Positions 29,281 to 40,287 are shown, counted from the stretch's first letter. The stretch: 64,000 nucleotides of DNA from Microbacterium timonense (GCF_900292075.1 NZ_OLMV01000001.1:434001-498000); one strand, 5' to 3'. Translations and numbers: made by a program. Notes: generated by a model from the sequence alone, not told the origin.

Positions 29281-30342
29281 TCAGGCGTCCTCCGTCCCGC
29301 CCGCGAAGACCCGCGGGACGAGCGGCGAGACGCGCACGGCGAGCTCTTCCCCGATCGTTCCGATCTCCTCGGCGAGGTCGGTGGACGACGGGTCGTCGTG
29401 CTCACCCGTGCCGAACACCGTCACCTCATCGCCGACCGCGGCGCCCGGCCACGCTTCGATGGTCGACCGGGTGGCGCCCACGCCGAGCAGGCGCCGTCTG
29501 CCGGCGGGTGTGCCCAGCGCGGCCCTGCCGCCCAGCGACGATGGCAACCCGTGAAGCGCCCCGATCCCGATCTCGAGGACGTCGTCATGCACCTCGATGA
29601 CGTCGGCGGCGAGTCGCCCCACCGGCATGAGTCCCAGCGACTGCGCAGACGGCCCGCCGGCGGAGCGGATGCCGTAGCAGAACGCGCCCACGCGCACCAT
29701 GTCGTAGCGGAACTCCGGACGGGCGAACGAGGCCGCGCTGGCGGCCAGATGCCTCACGGCGGGGCGCAGGCCGGCCGACGAGGCCTGGGCGAGTGCGTGC
29801 TCGAAGACGTCTCGCGCCGCGTCGTCGTCCTCGTCCGACGCCTCCGCGATGTGGCTCCAGATCCCGACGACCTCGGTCAGACCGTGCGACTGCAGGGCGG
29901 CGGCGCGCGCGACGAACGCGGGCCACTCCTCGGGTCGCACGCCGTTGCGATGCAGCCCGGTGTCGATCTTCAGATGCACGCGCACCGGGCCGCGCGCCGC
30001 ACGCGCAGCGTCGGCGACCTCCTCCAGGAGGGCCGCGTCGCCGACGCCGAGGTCGATGTCGGCGGCCACGGCGTCGTCGAGGTCGCTGCGGGACGCCGCG
30101 ATCCACGCGAAGATGCGGATGCCTTCGCCCACCGCCGCACGCACGGCGCACCCGGTTCGCACGTCGAAGGCGCCGATCCACGTCACGCCGCTCGCCACCG
30201 CCGTGCGGACCACCGGCTCCACGCCGTGCCCGTACGCGTCGTCCTTCACCACGAGCATCGCCTCCGCGGGCGCGACCGTCTCCCGCACCCGCCGGATGTT
30301 CGACGCCAGCGCGCTGCGGTCCACGTGCAGTCGTGCGCTCAT
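29281..30342 (-). CDS. alr: Alanine racemase-like protein with PLP barrel but degenerate C-terminal domain
   Basis: 353 residues. The barrel has the PLP lysine Lys33 in VVKDDAYGHG, the PLP-tuning Arg in LKIDTGLHRNG, the His in GIWSHIAEAS, and MVRVGAFCYGI. In the C-terminal domain, where normal alanine racemases have VSYGxxY with the catalytic Tyr, a GYADG strand and a (C/x)MDQ loop, this protein has IGIGALHGLPSS and GVGATRSTIEAWP: the Tyr and Met-Asp are gone. The tail VGDEVTVFG and LVPRVF is kept. Alone it should lack the second catalytic base. It overlaps by 4 bases (ATGA) with an upstream gene that has exactly the missing domain, so the two probably form one enzyme making D-alanine for peptidoglycan. 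A decayed paralogue is the alternative. Confidence 0.88.
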   Translation of the reverse strand: MSARLHVDRSALASNIRRVRETVAPAEAMLVVKDDAYGHGVEPVVRTAVASGVTWIGAFDVRTGCAVRAAVGEGIRIFAWIAASRSDLDDAVAADIDLGVGDAALLEEVADAARAARGPVRVHLKIDTGLHRNGVRPEEWPAFVARAAALQSHGLTEVVGIWSHIAEASDEDDDAARDVFEHALAQASSAGLRPAVRHLAASAASFARPEFRYDMVRVGAFCYGIRSAGGPSAQSLGLMPVGRLAADVIEVHDDVLEIGIGALHGLPSSLGGRAALGTPAGRRRLLGVGATRSTIEAWPGAAVGDEVTVFGTGEHDDPSSTDLAEEIGTIGEELAVRVSPLVPRVFAGGTEDA

Positions 30343-31052
30343 GCCACGACCTCCCGGAGCGCACGCAGCCCCACCATCGTGATCAGCTCGCCGGCGGAGA
30401 GCCCGGTCGGCGCGAGCCAGTCTGCGAGCGAAGGCTCGCCCTTCGACGCGTCGCCGAGGAACAGCGCCTCATCACCGCGCCCGACCTGGGAGCCGCCGAT
30501 CTCGACCACGCAGACGTCCATCGCAACCCGTCCCACGATCGGATGCCGCATGCCGGCGATCATGACGTCCGCACCCCCGCCCAGCGCCCGCACGATGCCC
30601 TGTGCGTAACCACCTGTCACCAGCGCCACCCGTGTGTCGACGGGCGCCCGGTACGCGTAGCCGTAGGACACGCCCTCACCGCGACGCAGGTCCTTCACGG
30701 AGAGCACGGTCCCGGTCAGCCGGAGCGCGGGCGTGCCGCCGGAGCCGGGCAATCCGAACAGCCGCGGCGCCGACAGCGATCGCCGGGAGCCGGGCACCGC
30801 GACATCGCCGGCGGCAGCGTCCGCGGAGTCTGCCGGGTCCGGCCCCAGCCCCGCCTCGACGAGCACCGCCGCGACGAGCTCTTCACCGTGGCCCCAGGCA
30901 TCCGCGTCCAGGATCGAGGACGCGTACAGGCGGATGTCGTCCGCCCGCGCCCTGCGCGCGTTGGCGAGGAGGATCCCCCGCGACACCCGGGCGACCGGCG
31001 CGCTGTGAGGCCCGGATCCCGATGCCGTCTGCCCAGGGATCGCGGAACTCAC
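30339..31052 (-). CDS. Alanine racemase C-terminal-domain protein lacking the PLP barrel
   Basis: 237 residues. Residues 20-70 still resemble the start of an alanine racemase (ARVSRGILLANARR, then ILDADAWGHG, equivalent to VVKADAYGHG), but the PLP lysine is Asp49 and the next about 200 barrel residues are missing. After a Gly/Pro-rich linker a complete C-terminal domain follows: LTGTVLSVKDLRRGEGVSYGYAY with Tyr130 equal to the catalytic Tyr, GGYAQG, and PIVGRVAMDV with Met178-Asp179. In the canonical homodimer this domain supplies Tyr to the partner's active site. Here the partner is the overlapping downstream gene. GTG start at 31052 with TAGTCT six bases upstream: leaderless. Domain identity is firm, function inferred. 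Confidence 0.85.
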   Translation of the reverse strand: MSSAIPGQTASGSGPHSAPVARVSRGILLANARRARADDIRLYASSILDADAWGHGEELVAAVLVEAGLGPDPADSADAAAGDVAVPGSRRSLSAPRLFGLPGSGGTPALRLTGTVLSVKDLRRGEGVSYGYAYRAPVDTRVALVTGGYAQGIVRALGGGADVMIAGMRHPIVGRVAMDVCVVEIGGSQVGRGDEALFLGDASKGEPSLADWLAPTGLSAGELITMVGLRALREVVA

Positions 31053-31057
31053 GCCTC

Positions 31058-31064
31058 TAGACTA
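31058..31064. promoter_or_regulatory. Shared divergent -10 element (racemase pair and ATP-grasp gene)
   Basis: TAGACTA reads TAGACT on the plus strand (31058-31063) and TAGTCT on the minus strand (31059-31064). The minus box is 6 bases from the GTG of the racemase C-domain gene; the plus box gives a short leader with GGAG before the ATP-grasp ATG. Confidence 0.55.
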
Positions 31065-31096
31065 ACGAGGTCCCCTGCACCCGATACGGAGCATCC

Positions 31097-32119
31097 ATGC
31101 CTTCTCAGGGCCTCAGCCTTGCGCCTCGCCTTCGCTACCTCGCCGCTCGCGCGCGCCGCATCGATGTCGGCTCGGTCATCGAACGGGCCAAGGAGACCGC
31201 GCGTGATCACGGCAAGTGGACGCCGGCCGTGCTCGTGGACATGCTGTGGTCGGCGGGTTTCCGGCAGGTCGGGTTCCAGGACTACGTCGACTACGACTTC
31301 GCGATCCTCAATCGCGCCGAGCGATCCACGTACATGACGCACCCGGTGTCGAACGAGCTGTCGCAGAAGTACGACGACCCGGCGTACCGGCACCTGTTCC
31401 ACGACAAGGTGGCGTTCGACCGCACGTTCAGCGACTATCTGCGACGCGATTGGATGGTCGTCGAGGACGGCAACGCCGAGGCCGTGCGGGAGTTCACTCA
31501 GAAGCACGGCACCATCGTGACGAAGGAGCCGGTCGGTCAGGCCGGCACGGGCGTGCACCGCTACCACGCGAGCGATGTCTCCGACTGGGACGACTTCCAT
31601 CGCGGGTTGCTCGCGCGCGGGGAACTGCTCATCGAGGAGGTCATCCGTCAGCACGACGACCTCGCCGCCGTGTGCCCGGGCACCGTCAACACGACACGCG
31701 TCACCGCCTTCTTCGACGGTGAGACCACCCACATCCTCGCCATGGCGCAGAAGTTCGGTCGGGGGGCCGTGAGCGATCAGATGACGTTCGGCGGCTTCTA
31801 CACCATGCTCGACGACGACGGGCACGCCGTGGGTCCGGGCTACGACTCGCACGGCCACGTGCACCGCGCCCACCCCGACAGCGGCTTCGTCATCGCCGAC
31901 TTCCAGCTGCCGATGGTCGACGAGGTCAAGGCCTTCGTCGACGAGGTGGCGCGCGTCGTGCCGCAGATCCGGTACGTCGGCTGGGACATCGTCGTCACGC
32001 CCGAGGGGCCGGTGCTCGTCGAGGGCAACTGGGGCGCGGGCGTCTACGAGAACAAGCCCAGCGTCACCGGCATCCGGACCGGTCACAAGCCCCGCTACCG
32101 GGCCGCGATCGGATTCTGA
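31097..32119 (+). CDS. Sugar-transfer-associated ATP-grasp (ATPgrasp_ST-like) protein
   Basis: 340 residues. Starts with an amphipathic helical region (1-60). The ATP-grasp core follows: GTIVTKEPVGQAGTGVHRY (phosphate-binding lysine strand), LLIEEVIRQHDDL, TRVTAFFDGETTHILAMAQKFGR, and the C-terminal GWDIVVTPEGPVLVEGNWGAG with metal-ligand Asp, Glu and Asn. This family is often linked to polysaccharide or cell-envelope loci, but substrates are unknown. Divergent from the racemase pair and convergent with the CofE-like gene, so all three may concern envelope building. RBS GGAG before the ATG at 31097. Confidence 0.78.
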   Translation: MPSQGLSLAPRLRYLAARARRIDVGSVIERAKETARDHGKWTPAVLVDMLWSAGFRQVGFQDYVDYDFAILNRAERSTYMTHPVSNELSQKYDDPAYRHLFHDKVAFDRTFSDYLRRDWMVVEDGNAEAVREFTQKHGTIVTKEPVGQAGTGVHRYHASDVSDWDDFHRGLLARGELLIEEVIRQHDDLAAVCPGTVNTTRVTAFFDGETTHILAMAQKFGRGAVSDQMTFGGFYTMLDDDGHAVGPGYDSHGHVHRAHPDSGFVIADFQLPMVDEVKAFVDEVARVVPQIRYVGWDIVVTPEGPVLVEGNWGAGVYENKPSVTGIRTGHKPRYRAAIGF

Positions 32120-32147
32120 GCACGGGACGCCTTCGGGACGACACGGA

Positions 32148-32181
32148 AAGGGCGCGGCACCCGTATGGATGCCGCGCCCTT
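32148..32181. terminator. Bidirectional terminator between ATP-grasp and CofE-like genes
   Basis: 12-base perfect stem AAGGGCGCGGCA (32148-32159) / TGCCGCGCCCTT (32170-32181) with a 10-base loop between two convergent genes. Confidence 0.75.
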
Positions 32182-32194
32182 CCGCGCGTGTGGA

Positions 32195-32886
32195 TCAGAC
32201 CGCCCGGACGATGCCGAGCGGCGTGGACTGGTGCCCCTGCCCCAGCGGGTTGTCCTTGAGGATGGCGACCAGGCGCCGCTCCCCCTCCTTGTCGAGCGTC
32301 GAGCCCAGGATGTTGCCGCCGAGGTCGTTGATGTCCACGACGGCGACCTCCGCGACGGAGCCCAGGAGCGCCTTGAGACGCTGCGCCACCTCGCGCGGCC
32401 GCTCGGGCCCCAGCACGACGGCCTTGTTGTACGGCGGGATCGTGCCCGAGGTGGGACCGTCGATCGCACGTGCCTTGTCGCCGGCGATGCGGTAGAAGTC
32501 ACCCTTGCGGCCGAACAGTTTGGTCACGGCCGATACGGCCGCGGCGACGAGGATGCGCGGTGTGCCGCACTCGCGAAGGGCCATCTCCATCGTCTCGGGC
32601 ATCCCGAGGCCGATGCCATAGGGCGTGCGCGTGACGTACTTCGACAGGAAGAGCGCGAGCTTGCGGGGCGTGATGTCCTCCACCAGGTACGAACGCCCCT
32701 GGGTGATGGCGACGATCTTCTCCGTGACGAAGAGCACGTCCCCGTCACGGACGGCGTCTGCGGCGTACTCGCGCACGAAGGAGTCGAGGTCGTCGCCCGG
32801 CATCACGACCCGGGTGCGGATCGGGATGCGGGCGAACGACGAGCCCTCGACCTGGACGGTGAGCGCCTTGCCGGCGTTCGCCTCGC

Positions 32887-32890
<4 letters not shown>
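32195..32890 (-). CDS. CofE-like (F420-0:gamma-glutamyl ligase family) protein
   Basis: 231 residues resembling the CofE ligase fold: [51 protein letters not shown] and the C-terminal [11 protein letters not shown]. True CofE adds L-glutamate to F420-0 with GTP. No cofC, cofD, cofG/H or F420-dependent enzyme is in the window, so the acceptor may be different. It is translationally coupled to sigA (GTGA at 32887-32890) and sits near the racemase genes and an ATP-grasp protein, which could point to a cell-wall amino acid ligation. Family fairly sure, substrate open. Confidence 0.75.
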
Positions 32891-34239
<1,349 letters not shown>

Positions 34240-34511
34240 GTTTCGCCTTTCACCGGTCTGCGCGTGACGCGCCGTCCGGTCGGTTTCGGACACTAGTAAG
34301 ACCCTTGTCAAGTCCGGATCTTCGGCCGGTGCGCCGGCGAAGAAGGTTGACAACGGGTCAGAGCGTCTAGTATCTCATACTTGCCGTGCGCCGCCAGCAT
34401 CGCTCTGCGGAGTCGGCGCACCTCCATCTCCAGATGCAACGCATCGGCGCCGCCGGGAATTCCGCAGCGGCGCGGGTCTCCCCGCGATCAGACGCCGAAT
34501 CGATGCGTGGA
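34240..34511 (-). promoter_or_regulatory. Upstream region of sigA (272 bases without a gene)
   Basis: Two sigma-like elements on the minus strand: GATACTAG at about 34366-34373, a possible -10, and TTGACA at 34306-34311 with no matching -10 at 17 bases. No ORF or hairpin I can support. The transcription start is not predictable by eye. Confidence 0.3.
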
Positions 34512-35432
34512 TCAGGATCCGCGCTTGTCCTCGTCTCCGGGGCGGGTGGCCAGGAACCGCTCGAGCTCGGCAGCGAGCTCGTCTGCACTCGGGAGATCGC
34601 CGGTGTGGATGATCGGTGTCGCCTGGGTGGAGCCCGCCATGTAGGCGTCGTACCGCTCCTCCAGCCCTTGGATCATGCGCCCGAGCTCTTCACTGCCGTC
34701 GATCTGCTCCGTGACCTTCTCGAGGTATTCGCGGTTCTCGTCGCGCAGTTCCTCGCCGGCGAAGACGAGTCCCGTCGCGACGGTCAGACTGTCCAAAGCC
34801 GCCAGCGCGGCGGCCGGATACTCGGTGTCGCCGAGGTAGTGGGGCACCAGCAGCACGAACCCCGCGACACGGACGCCGGCCGCAGCCAGCCGGTACTCGA
34901 GCAGGTGACCGGCGGTGGCCGGCACTTGCGTGTGCGGCTGCCACACCGAGTGCGCCTCGGTCAGCTCCGTCCTCGTGCCGCTGACCGTGGTGCCGATCGG
35001 ACGCGTGTGAGGCACCGGCATCGGGATGGCGTGCACCCATGTGACGGTCGAGACGCCGTACACGTCGGTGAAGTCGAGCACGGCTTCCGCGAAGGCGTCC
35101 CATCCGAAGTCCGGCTCGTATCCCGCCAGCAGCAGGAAGGGCTGTCCGAGAGCATCGTGGGCGAACGACAGCTCCAGGCGCTGCGGACGGAAATCAGTCA
35201 GGTGATCCTTCTCGAACGAGACGATCGGGCGGCGGGCGCGATAGTCCAGCAGAGCGTCGTTGGAGAACACCGCGAGCGGTGTGGGCACGAGCTCGTCGCG
35301 GAAGTAGTCGATCACGCGGCTCACCGCGCTGCCCGCATCGGTGAACCCGGTGAGGGCGATCACCAGCGGCAGACCGCGCGGGACCGGCGGCGCTGAGGCC
35401 GCACGCTCGAACAGCGGGCCGGGAAAGGGCAT
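34512..35432 (-). CDS. PAC2 family (proteasome assembly chaperone-like) protein
   Basis: 306 residues with PAC2 blocks: LVIALTGFTDAGSAVSRVIDYF at the N-terminus, YRARRPIVSFEKDHLTD, PFLLLAGYEPDFGWDAF and VAGFVLLVPHYLGDTEYP. The C-terminal 50 residues are a charged helix. PAC2 proteins assist 20S proteasome assembly in archaea and eukaryotes; actinobacterial copies are uncharacterised. No proteasome gene is in the window. ATG at 35432 with TAGCAT six bases upstream: leaderless layout. Confidence 0.85.
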   Translation of the reverse strand: MPFPGPLFERAASAPPVPRGLPLVIALTGFTDAGSAVSRVIDYFRDELVPTPLAVFSNDALLDYRARRPIVSFEKDHLTDFRPQRLELSFAHDALGQPFLLLAGYEPDFGWDAFAEAVLDFTDVYGVSTVTWVHAIPMPVPHTRPIGTTVSGTRTELTEAHSVWQPHTQVPATAGHLLEYRLAAAGVRVAGFVLLVPHYLGDTEYPAAALAALDSLTVATGLVFAGEELRDENREYLEKVTEQIDGSEELGRMIQGLEERYDAYMAGSTQATPIIHTGDLPSADELAAELERFLATRPGDEDKRGS

Positions 35433-35518
35433 GGACCCATGCTACGAGTCGCGCGCGTACGCCGGGTCGCGCCCGTCGCGCTCAGAGCGAACACCCTCGG
35501 CTCCCTAGGATGGAGATC

Positions 35519-37003
35519 ATGTCGTTCCCCGACCTCGAGTACCGCCTCACCCCGATCCGAGAGTCAGACGCCGACGCACTGCTGCTGGCACTCCCCCCGC
35601 TCGAGGCGGAAGGTCCGGCGGATCTCTCCGACTGGCCGGGACTGCCAGAGGCGCTGTCCGGCGTCGGATTCACCGGGGCTCCCGGGTCCTTGGTGCGCGT
35701 CTACGCACCGGAGACCACCACGCGGCCCCTGGCGGTCGTCGGAACAGGGTCGGCTCCGGATGCCGCGACGCTGCGTGATGCGGTGGGTGCAGCCATCCGC
35801 TCCCTCACCGGGTTCGCGACCGTCGCGGTGGCCGCACCGGCTGCCGATCCGGCGCTGTGGACCGCCATGGCGGAAGGGGCCGCGCTCGGCGGGTATCGCT
35901 TCGACGGCTACAAGAGCGACTCCGGCAAGCAGCGCGCATCGCGCGTGATCGTCCACGGCGACGCGGATGCCGACGATGCGGCACTGCGGCTGATCAGGGA
36001 GACCGCGGCATCCGTCGCCCTGGTGAAAGACCTCGTCAACATCCCCGCCGAGTGGCTCGGTCCTGCCGACCTCGCCGAGCGCGCGGCCGCGGAGGTCGCA
36101 GAGCTGCCCGTCACCGTGCAGATCCTCGACGAGGTAGCCCTGCGCGAGCAGGGTTTCGGAGGCATCCTCGGCGTCGGTCAGGGCTCGGACCGCCCGCCGC
36201 GCCTGGTGCGGTTGGAGTATGCGCCCGAAGGAGCGACGCGGCACGTCGCGCTCGTCGGAAAGGGAATCACCTTCGACACCGGCGGGCTCTCGCTCAAGCC
36301 GGCCGCATCCATGGTGGGCATGAAGTACGACATGGCAGGAGCGGCCACCGTGCTCGGCGTGCTGCGGGCCGTGGCATCCGTCGAGGCTCCCGTCAAGGTG
36401 TCGGCGTGGCTGTGCCTCGCCGACAACATGCCGTCGGGGCGTGCGACACGGCCGGGCGACGTGCTGCGGATGTTGGACGGCACCACGGTCGAAGTGCTCA
36501 ACACCGACGCCGAAGGCCGGCTCGTGCTGGCCGACGGGCTCGCCGCCGCGAGCCGTGAACGTCCCGATGTCCTCGTGGACGTGGCGACGCTGACCGGTGC
36601 GATCCTCATCGCGCTGGGCACGCGCCACACCGGTGTGATGGGCGACGACGACGCAGCGGCTGCCTATCTGGCCGCGGCCGCTCACGCCGGCGAGCCGGCG
36701 TGGCAGCTGCCGCTTCCGGCGCACATGGTGGAGGAGCTCGACTCCCCCATCGCCGACCTGCAGAACGCGAAGATCGGCGACCCGGCCGGCGGATCCCTTT
36801 TCGCAGGACTGTTCCTGCGTCACTTCGTCGGCCGGACGGGCGACGAGGCCGATGCTCCCCGCATCCCGTGGGTGCATCTCGACATCGCCGGCAGCGGCAC
36901 CCACAAGGGCGCGCCGTACGGCTACACCGACAAGGGGCCGACTGCCGCGACCGTGCGCAGCTTGGTCCGCTTCGTCCTGGACCTCGCTGAGGAGGCACGA
37001 TGA
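35519..37003 (+). CDS. pepA: Leucyl aminopeptidase (M17)
   Basis: 494 residues. The N-terminal macro-like domain is variable; the C-terminal M17 catalytic domain has GKGITFDTGGLSLKP (metal Lys and Asp), MKYDMAGAATVLG, and the signature NTDAEGRLVLADGL. Di-metal exopeptidase removing N-terminal residues in peptide recycling. TAGGAT at 35506-35511 overlaps the first possible ATG (35510), so the ATG at 35519, 7 bases after the -10 box, is taken as a leaderless start. Its last 4 bases overlap lpdA (ATGA). Confidence 0.93.
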   Translation: MSFPDLEYRLTPIRESDADALLLALPPLEAEGPADLSDWPGLPEALSGVGFTGAPGSLVRVYAPETTTRPLAVVGTGSAPDAATLRDAVGAAIRSLTGFATVAVAAPAADPALWTAMAEGAALGGYRFDGYKSDSGKQRASRVIVHGDADADDAALRLIRETAASVALVKDLVNIPAEWLGPADLAERAAAEVAELPVTVQILDEVALREQGFGGILGVGQGSDRPPRLVRLEYAPEGATRHVALVGKGITFDTGGLSLKPAASMVGMKYDMAGAATVLGVLRAVASVEAPVKVSAWLCLADNMPSGRATRPGDVLRMLDGTTVEVLNTDAEGRLVLADGLAAASRERPDVLVDVATLTGAILIALGTRHTGVMGDDDAAAAYLAAAAHAGEPAWQLPLPAHMVEELDSPIADLQNAKIGDPAGGSLFAGLFLRHFVGRTGDEADAPRIPWVHLDIAGSGTHKGAPYGYTDKGPTAATVRSLVRFVLDLAEEAR

Positions 37004-38373
37004 CCGACCACACCTTCGATCTCGTCATTCTGGGCGGCGGCAGCGGCGGCTACGCCGCGGCGCTGCGGGCCGCGGAGCTCGGCAAGAGCGTGGCTCTCGT
37101 GGAGAAGGACAAGGTGGGCGGCACGTGCCTGCATCGCGGATGCATCCCGACGAAAGCGCTCCTGCACGCGGCAGAGGTCGCCGACACCGCGCGGGATGCC
37201 TCGACGATCGGCATCCGCGCGACGCTGGAGGGCATCGATCCGGCCGGTGTCCGGGCGTATCGCGAGGGCATCGTCGCCAAGAAGTACAAGGGCCTCGAGG
37301 GTCTCGTGAAGGCGCGCGGCATCACGGTCGTGAAGGGCGAGGGCCGTCTGGAGTCGGGACCGGCCGTCCGGGTCGGAGAGGACGTGTACCGGGGCACCGA
37401 CGTGGTGCTCGCGACCGGTTCGTACAGCCGCACCCTTCCCGGTCTCGAGATCGGCGGCCGCATCCTCACCAGTGAGCACGCCCTCGAGCTGGACGACATC
37501 CCCAGCCGGGTCGTGATCCTCGGCGGCGGTGTGATCGGCGTCGAGTTCGCCAGCGTCTGGCGCTCCTTCGGCGCCGACGTCACGATCGTGGAGGCACTGG
37601 ACCACCTGGTGCCGAACGAGGACGTCACCCTCAGCAAGGGACTGGAGCGTGCGTTCCGCCGACGCGGCATCCAGTACTCCCTCGGCGTCCGGTTCCAGGC
37701 GGCGACCCAGACCGCCGACGAGGTCACCGTCACCCTGGAGGACGGCAAGAGCTTCACCGCCGATTACCTGCTCGTCGCCGTCGGACGCGGGCCCGCGACG
37801 GCGGGACTGGGCTACGAGGAGGCCGGGGTCACGGTGGACCGCGGCTTCGTCATCACCGATGAGCGGCTGCGCACCGGCGTGCCGCACGTCTGGGCGGTCG
37901 GCGACATCGTCCCTGGCCTTCAGCTGGCGCACCGCGGCTTCCAGCAGGGGATCTTCGTCGCGGAGGAGATCGCCGGGCTGCGGCCGGTCGTCATCCCTGA
38001 CACGCACATCCCGAAGGTCACCTACAGCCACCCCGAGGTCGCCTCGGTGGGTCTGACCGAGCAGCAGGCGACCCAGGCGCACGGGGCGGACGGCGTCGTC
38101 GCGTACGAGTACAACCTCGCGGGCAATGGAAGAAGCGAGATCCTCGGGACCAGCGGCGTCGTCAAGGTGGTGCGGGTCAAGAACGGCCCCGTTCTGGGCG
38201 TGCACCTCATCGGAGACCGTGTGGGCGAACTCATCACCGAAGGGCAGCTCGCCGTCGGCTGGGAGGCGCACCCCGAAGACATCTCGCCGTTCGTCCACGC
38301 CCACCCGACGCAGTCCGAGGCGCTCGGCGAGGCCTTCCTCGCGCTTGCGGGCAAGCCGCTGCACGCGCTCTGA
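37000..38373 (+). CDS. lpdA: Dihydrolipoyl dehydrogenase (E3)
   Basis: 457-residue FAD disulfide oxidoreductase. FAD site GGGSGGYAAALRAAELG at residue 12, redox cysteines in GGTCLHRGCIPTK (about residues 41-46), NAD site VVILGGGVIGVEFASV, second FAD site VWAVGDIV, and the C-terminal HAHPTQSEALGEA with the catalytic His-Glu pair. It reoxidises lipoyl groups of 2-oxo acid dehydrogenases. Start codon overlaps the pepA stop; the E2 gene follows after 62 bases with its own promoter-like TAAGCT (38397-38402) and AAGGAG. Confidence 0.96.
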   Translation: MTDHTFDLVILGGGSGGYAAALRAAELGKSVALVEKDKVGGTCLHRGCIPTKALLHAAEVADTARDASTIGIRATLEGIDPAGVRAYREGIVAKKYKGLEGLVKARGITVVKGEGRLESGPAVRVGEDVYRGTDVVLATGSYSRTLPGLEIGGRILTSEHALELDDIPSRVVILGGGVIGVEFASVWRSFGADVTIVEALDHLVPNEDVTLSKGLERAFRRRGIQYSLGVRFQAATQTADEVTVTLEDGKSFTADYLLVAVGRGPATAGLGYEEAGVTVDRGFVITDERLRTGVPHVWAVGDIVPGLQLAHRGFQQGIFVAEEIAGLRPVVIPDTHIPKVTYSHPEVASVGLTEQQATQAHGADGVVAYEYNLAGNGRSEILGTSGVVKVVRVKNGPVLGVHLIGDRVGELITEGQLAVGWEAHPEDISPFVHAHPTQSEALGEAFLALAGKPLHAL

Positions 38374-38435
38374 CCCTTCGGGCCCGGCCCGATCACTAAG
38401 CTAGATCCGATATTTCTTCAGAAGGAGACATCCTC

Positions 38436-40268
38436 ATGAGCACATCCGTGGTCCTCCCCGCTCTCGGCGAGAGCGTGACCGAGGGAACGGTCACCCGCTG
38501 GCTCAAGAACGTCGGCGACACGGTCCAGGCGGACGAGGGCCTGCTCGAGATCTCCACGGACAAGGTGGACACCGAGATCCCCTCGCCGGTCAGCGGCGTC
38601 ATCGAGGAGATCCTGGTGCAGGAGGACGAGACGGTCGAGGTCGGCGCCGTGCTGGCCAAGATCGGCGACGGCTCGGGCAGCACCGAGGCAGCACCCGCAC
38701 CGGAGGTCGCGACGGCAGAGGCCCCGTCGGCACCTGCCCCGGAGGCGGCGCCCGCGGAGGCTGCGCCGGCTCAGGCCGCGCCTGCCGAGGCCGCCCAGGC
38801 CGCTCCGGCCGCGGCTCCCGCCGCTGACGCGGCCCCGGCTGCCTCCTTCAGCGGCAAGGAAGTCGTCCTTCCGGAACTCGGTGAGAGCGTCACGGAGGGC
38901 ACCGTCACCCGCTGGCTCAAGCAGGTCGGCGACGAGGTCGCCGTCGACGAGCCGTTGCTGGAGATCTCCACCGACAAGGTCGACACCGAGATCCCGTCGC
39001 CGTTCGCGGGTGTGCTCCAGGAGATCCTCGTTCCCGAGGATGAGACGGTGGCCGTCGGCGCTGCGCTTGCCCGCATCGGCGAGGCCGGTGCACCCGCCGA
39101 GGCTGCTGCGGCTCCGGCACCCGCCGAGGCTTCGGCACCCGCGCAGCCCTCGGCACCCGCGCAGTCCTCGGCACCCGCGGCTCCGGCCGCCGCGCCGGCT
39201 CAGGCCCCGGCACCTGCCGCGCCGGCCCAGCCCTCGGCACCCGCCGCCGCGCCGGCTCAGGCTTCGGCACCTGCCGCGCCGGCCCAGCCCTCGGCACCTG
39301 CGGCGCCCGCCCAGACTGCGGCGGCCCCGGCTGCCCCGGCCATCGTGGCCGAGGACGACGGCATCACCTACGTCACCCCGCTGGTGCGCCGTCTCGCGCA
39401 GCAGCAGGGTGTGGACCTGTCCACGGTGAAGGGCACCGGCGTCGGCGGGCGCATCCGCAAGGAGGACGTGCTGAAGGCTGCCGAGGCTGCGGCCGCTCCC
39501 GCCGCGGCAGCGGCTCCTGCGGCGCCGGCGCCGGCACCGCTCGAGGTGTCGCCGCTGCGTGGGACCACCCAGCCGATGTCGCGCCTTCGCAAGGTGCTGG
39601 CGCAGCGTGCGGTCGAGTCGATGCAGTCGACGGCTCAGCTGACCACCGTCGTGGAGGTCGACGTCACCAAGCTCGCGGCGTTCCGCGACAAGGTGAAGAA
39701 CGACTTCCTCGCGAAGACGGGCGACAAGCTGTCGTTCCTGCCGTTCTTCGCTCTCGCGGCGGCCGAAGCGCTCCAGGCGTACCCCGTCATCAACTCGACG
39801 GTGGATGGCGACCAGATCGTGTATCCGGCGACGGAGAACCTCTCCATCGCGGTCGACACCGAGCGCGGTCTGCTCACCCCGGTCCTGCGCGACGCGGCCA
39901 CGAAGAACCTCGCTCAGATCGCACACGAGATCGCCGACCTCGCCGCACGCACGCGCGACAACAAGCTCAAGCCCGACGAGCTCGCCGGCGGGACGTTCAC
40001 GCTCACGAACACCGGTTCTCGCGGCGCATTGTTCGACACTCCGGTGGTGTTCCTGCCGCAGACGGCGATCCTCGGCACCGGCGTCGTGGTCAAGCGCCCC
40101 GGTGTGGTCACGGTCGACGGCAAGGACGCGATCTCGGTCCGCTCGTACGTCTACCTCGCGCTGTCCTACGATCACCGCGTGATCGACGGGGCCGATGCCG
40201 CCCGCTTCCTCGGTGCGGTCAAGTCCCGCCTGGAGGCGGCCGCGTTCGAGGGTCAGCTCGGCATCTGA
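38436..40268 (+). CDS. sucB: 2-oxo acid dehydrogenase E2, dihydrolipoamide succinyltransferase type
   Basis: 610 residues. Two lipoyl domains (1-75, lipoyl Lys43 in [10 protein letters not shown]; 140-215, Lys181 in the same motif) are joined by Ala/Pro-rich linkers (80-138; 220-305) made of repeated SAPAQ-type units. An E3-binding domain (about 312-348, [19 protein letters not shown]) and the acyltransferase core (375-610) follow, with the catalytic YDHRVIDG (His580, Asp584). Actinobacterial SucB proteins with two lipoyl domains serve the pyruvate and/or 2-oxoglutarate complex, so with aceE in the same window it may be shared. No lipB/lipA follows, which is the more usual neighbour. Confidence 0.94.
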   Translation: MSTSVVLPALGESVTEGTVTRWLKNVGDTVQADEGLLEISTDKVDTEIPSPVSGVIEEILVQEDETVEVGAVLAKIGDGSGSTEAAPAPEVATAEAPSAPAPEAAPAEAAPAQAAPAEAAQAAPAAAPAADAAPAASFSGKEVVLPELGESVTEGTVTRWLKQVGDEVAVDEPLLEISTDKVDTEIPSPFAGVLQEILVPEDETVAVGAALARIGEAGAPAEAAAAPAPAEASAPAQPSAPAQSSAPAAPAAAPAQAPAPAAPAQPSAPAAAPAQASAPAAPAQPSAPAAPAQTAAAPAAPAIVAEDDGITYVTPLVRRLAQQQGVDLSTVKGTGVGGRIRKEDVLKAAEAAAAPAAAAAPAAPAPAPLEVSPLRGTTQPMSRLRKVLAQRAVESMQSTAQLTTVVEVDVTKLAAFRDKVKNDFLAKTGDKLSFLPFFALAAAEALQAYPVINSTVDGDQIVYPATENLSIAVDTERGLLTPVLRDAATKNLAQIAHEIADLAARTRDNKLKPDELAGGTFTLTNTGSRGALFDTPVVFLPQTAILGTGVVVKRPGVVTVDGKDAISVRSYVYLALSYDHRVIDGADAARFLGAVKSRLEAAAFEGQLGI

Positions 40269-40287
40269 TCCGGGCCGCCCGAAGGCT

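Noticed and set aside
39080..39320. Tandem DNA repeats that could suggest a CRISPR or minisatellite
   Set aside because: Units are irregular, in frame and encode SAPAQ-type linker residues of the E2 protein; there are no spacers.
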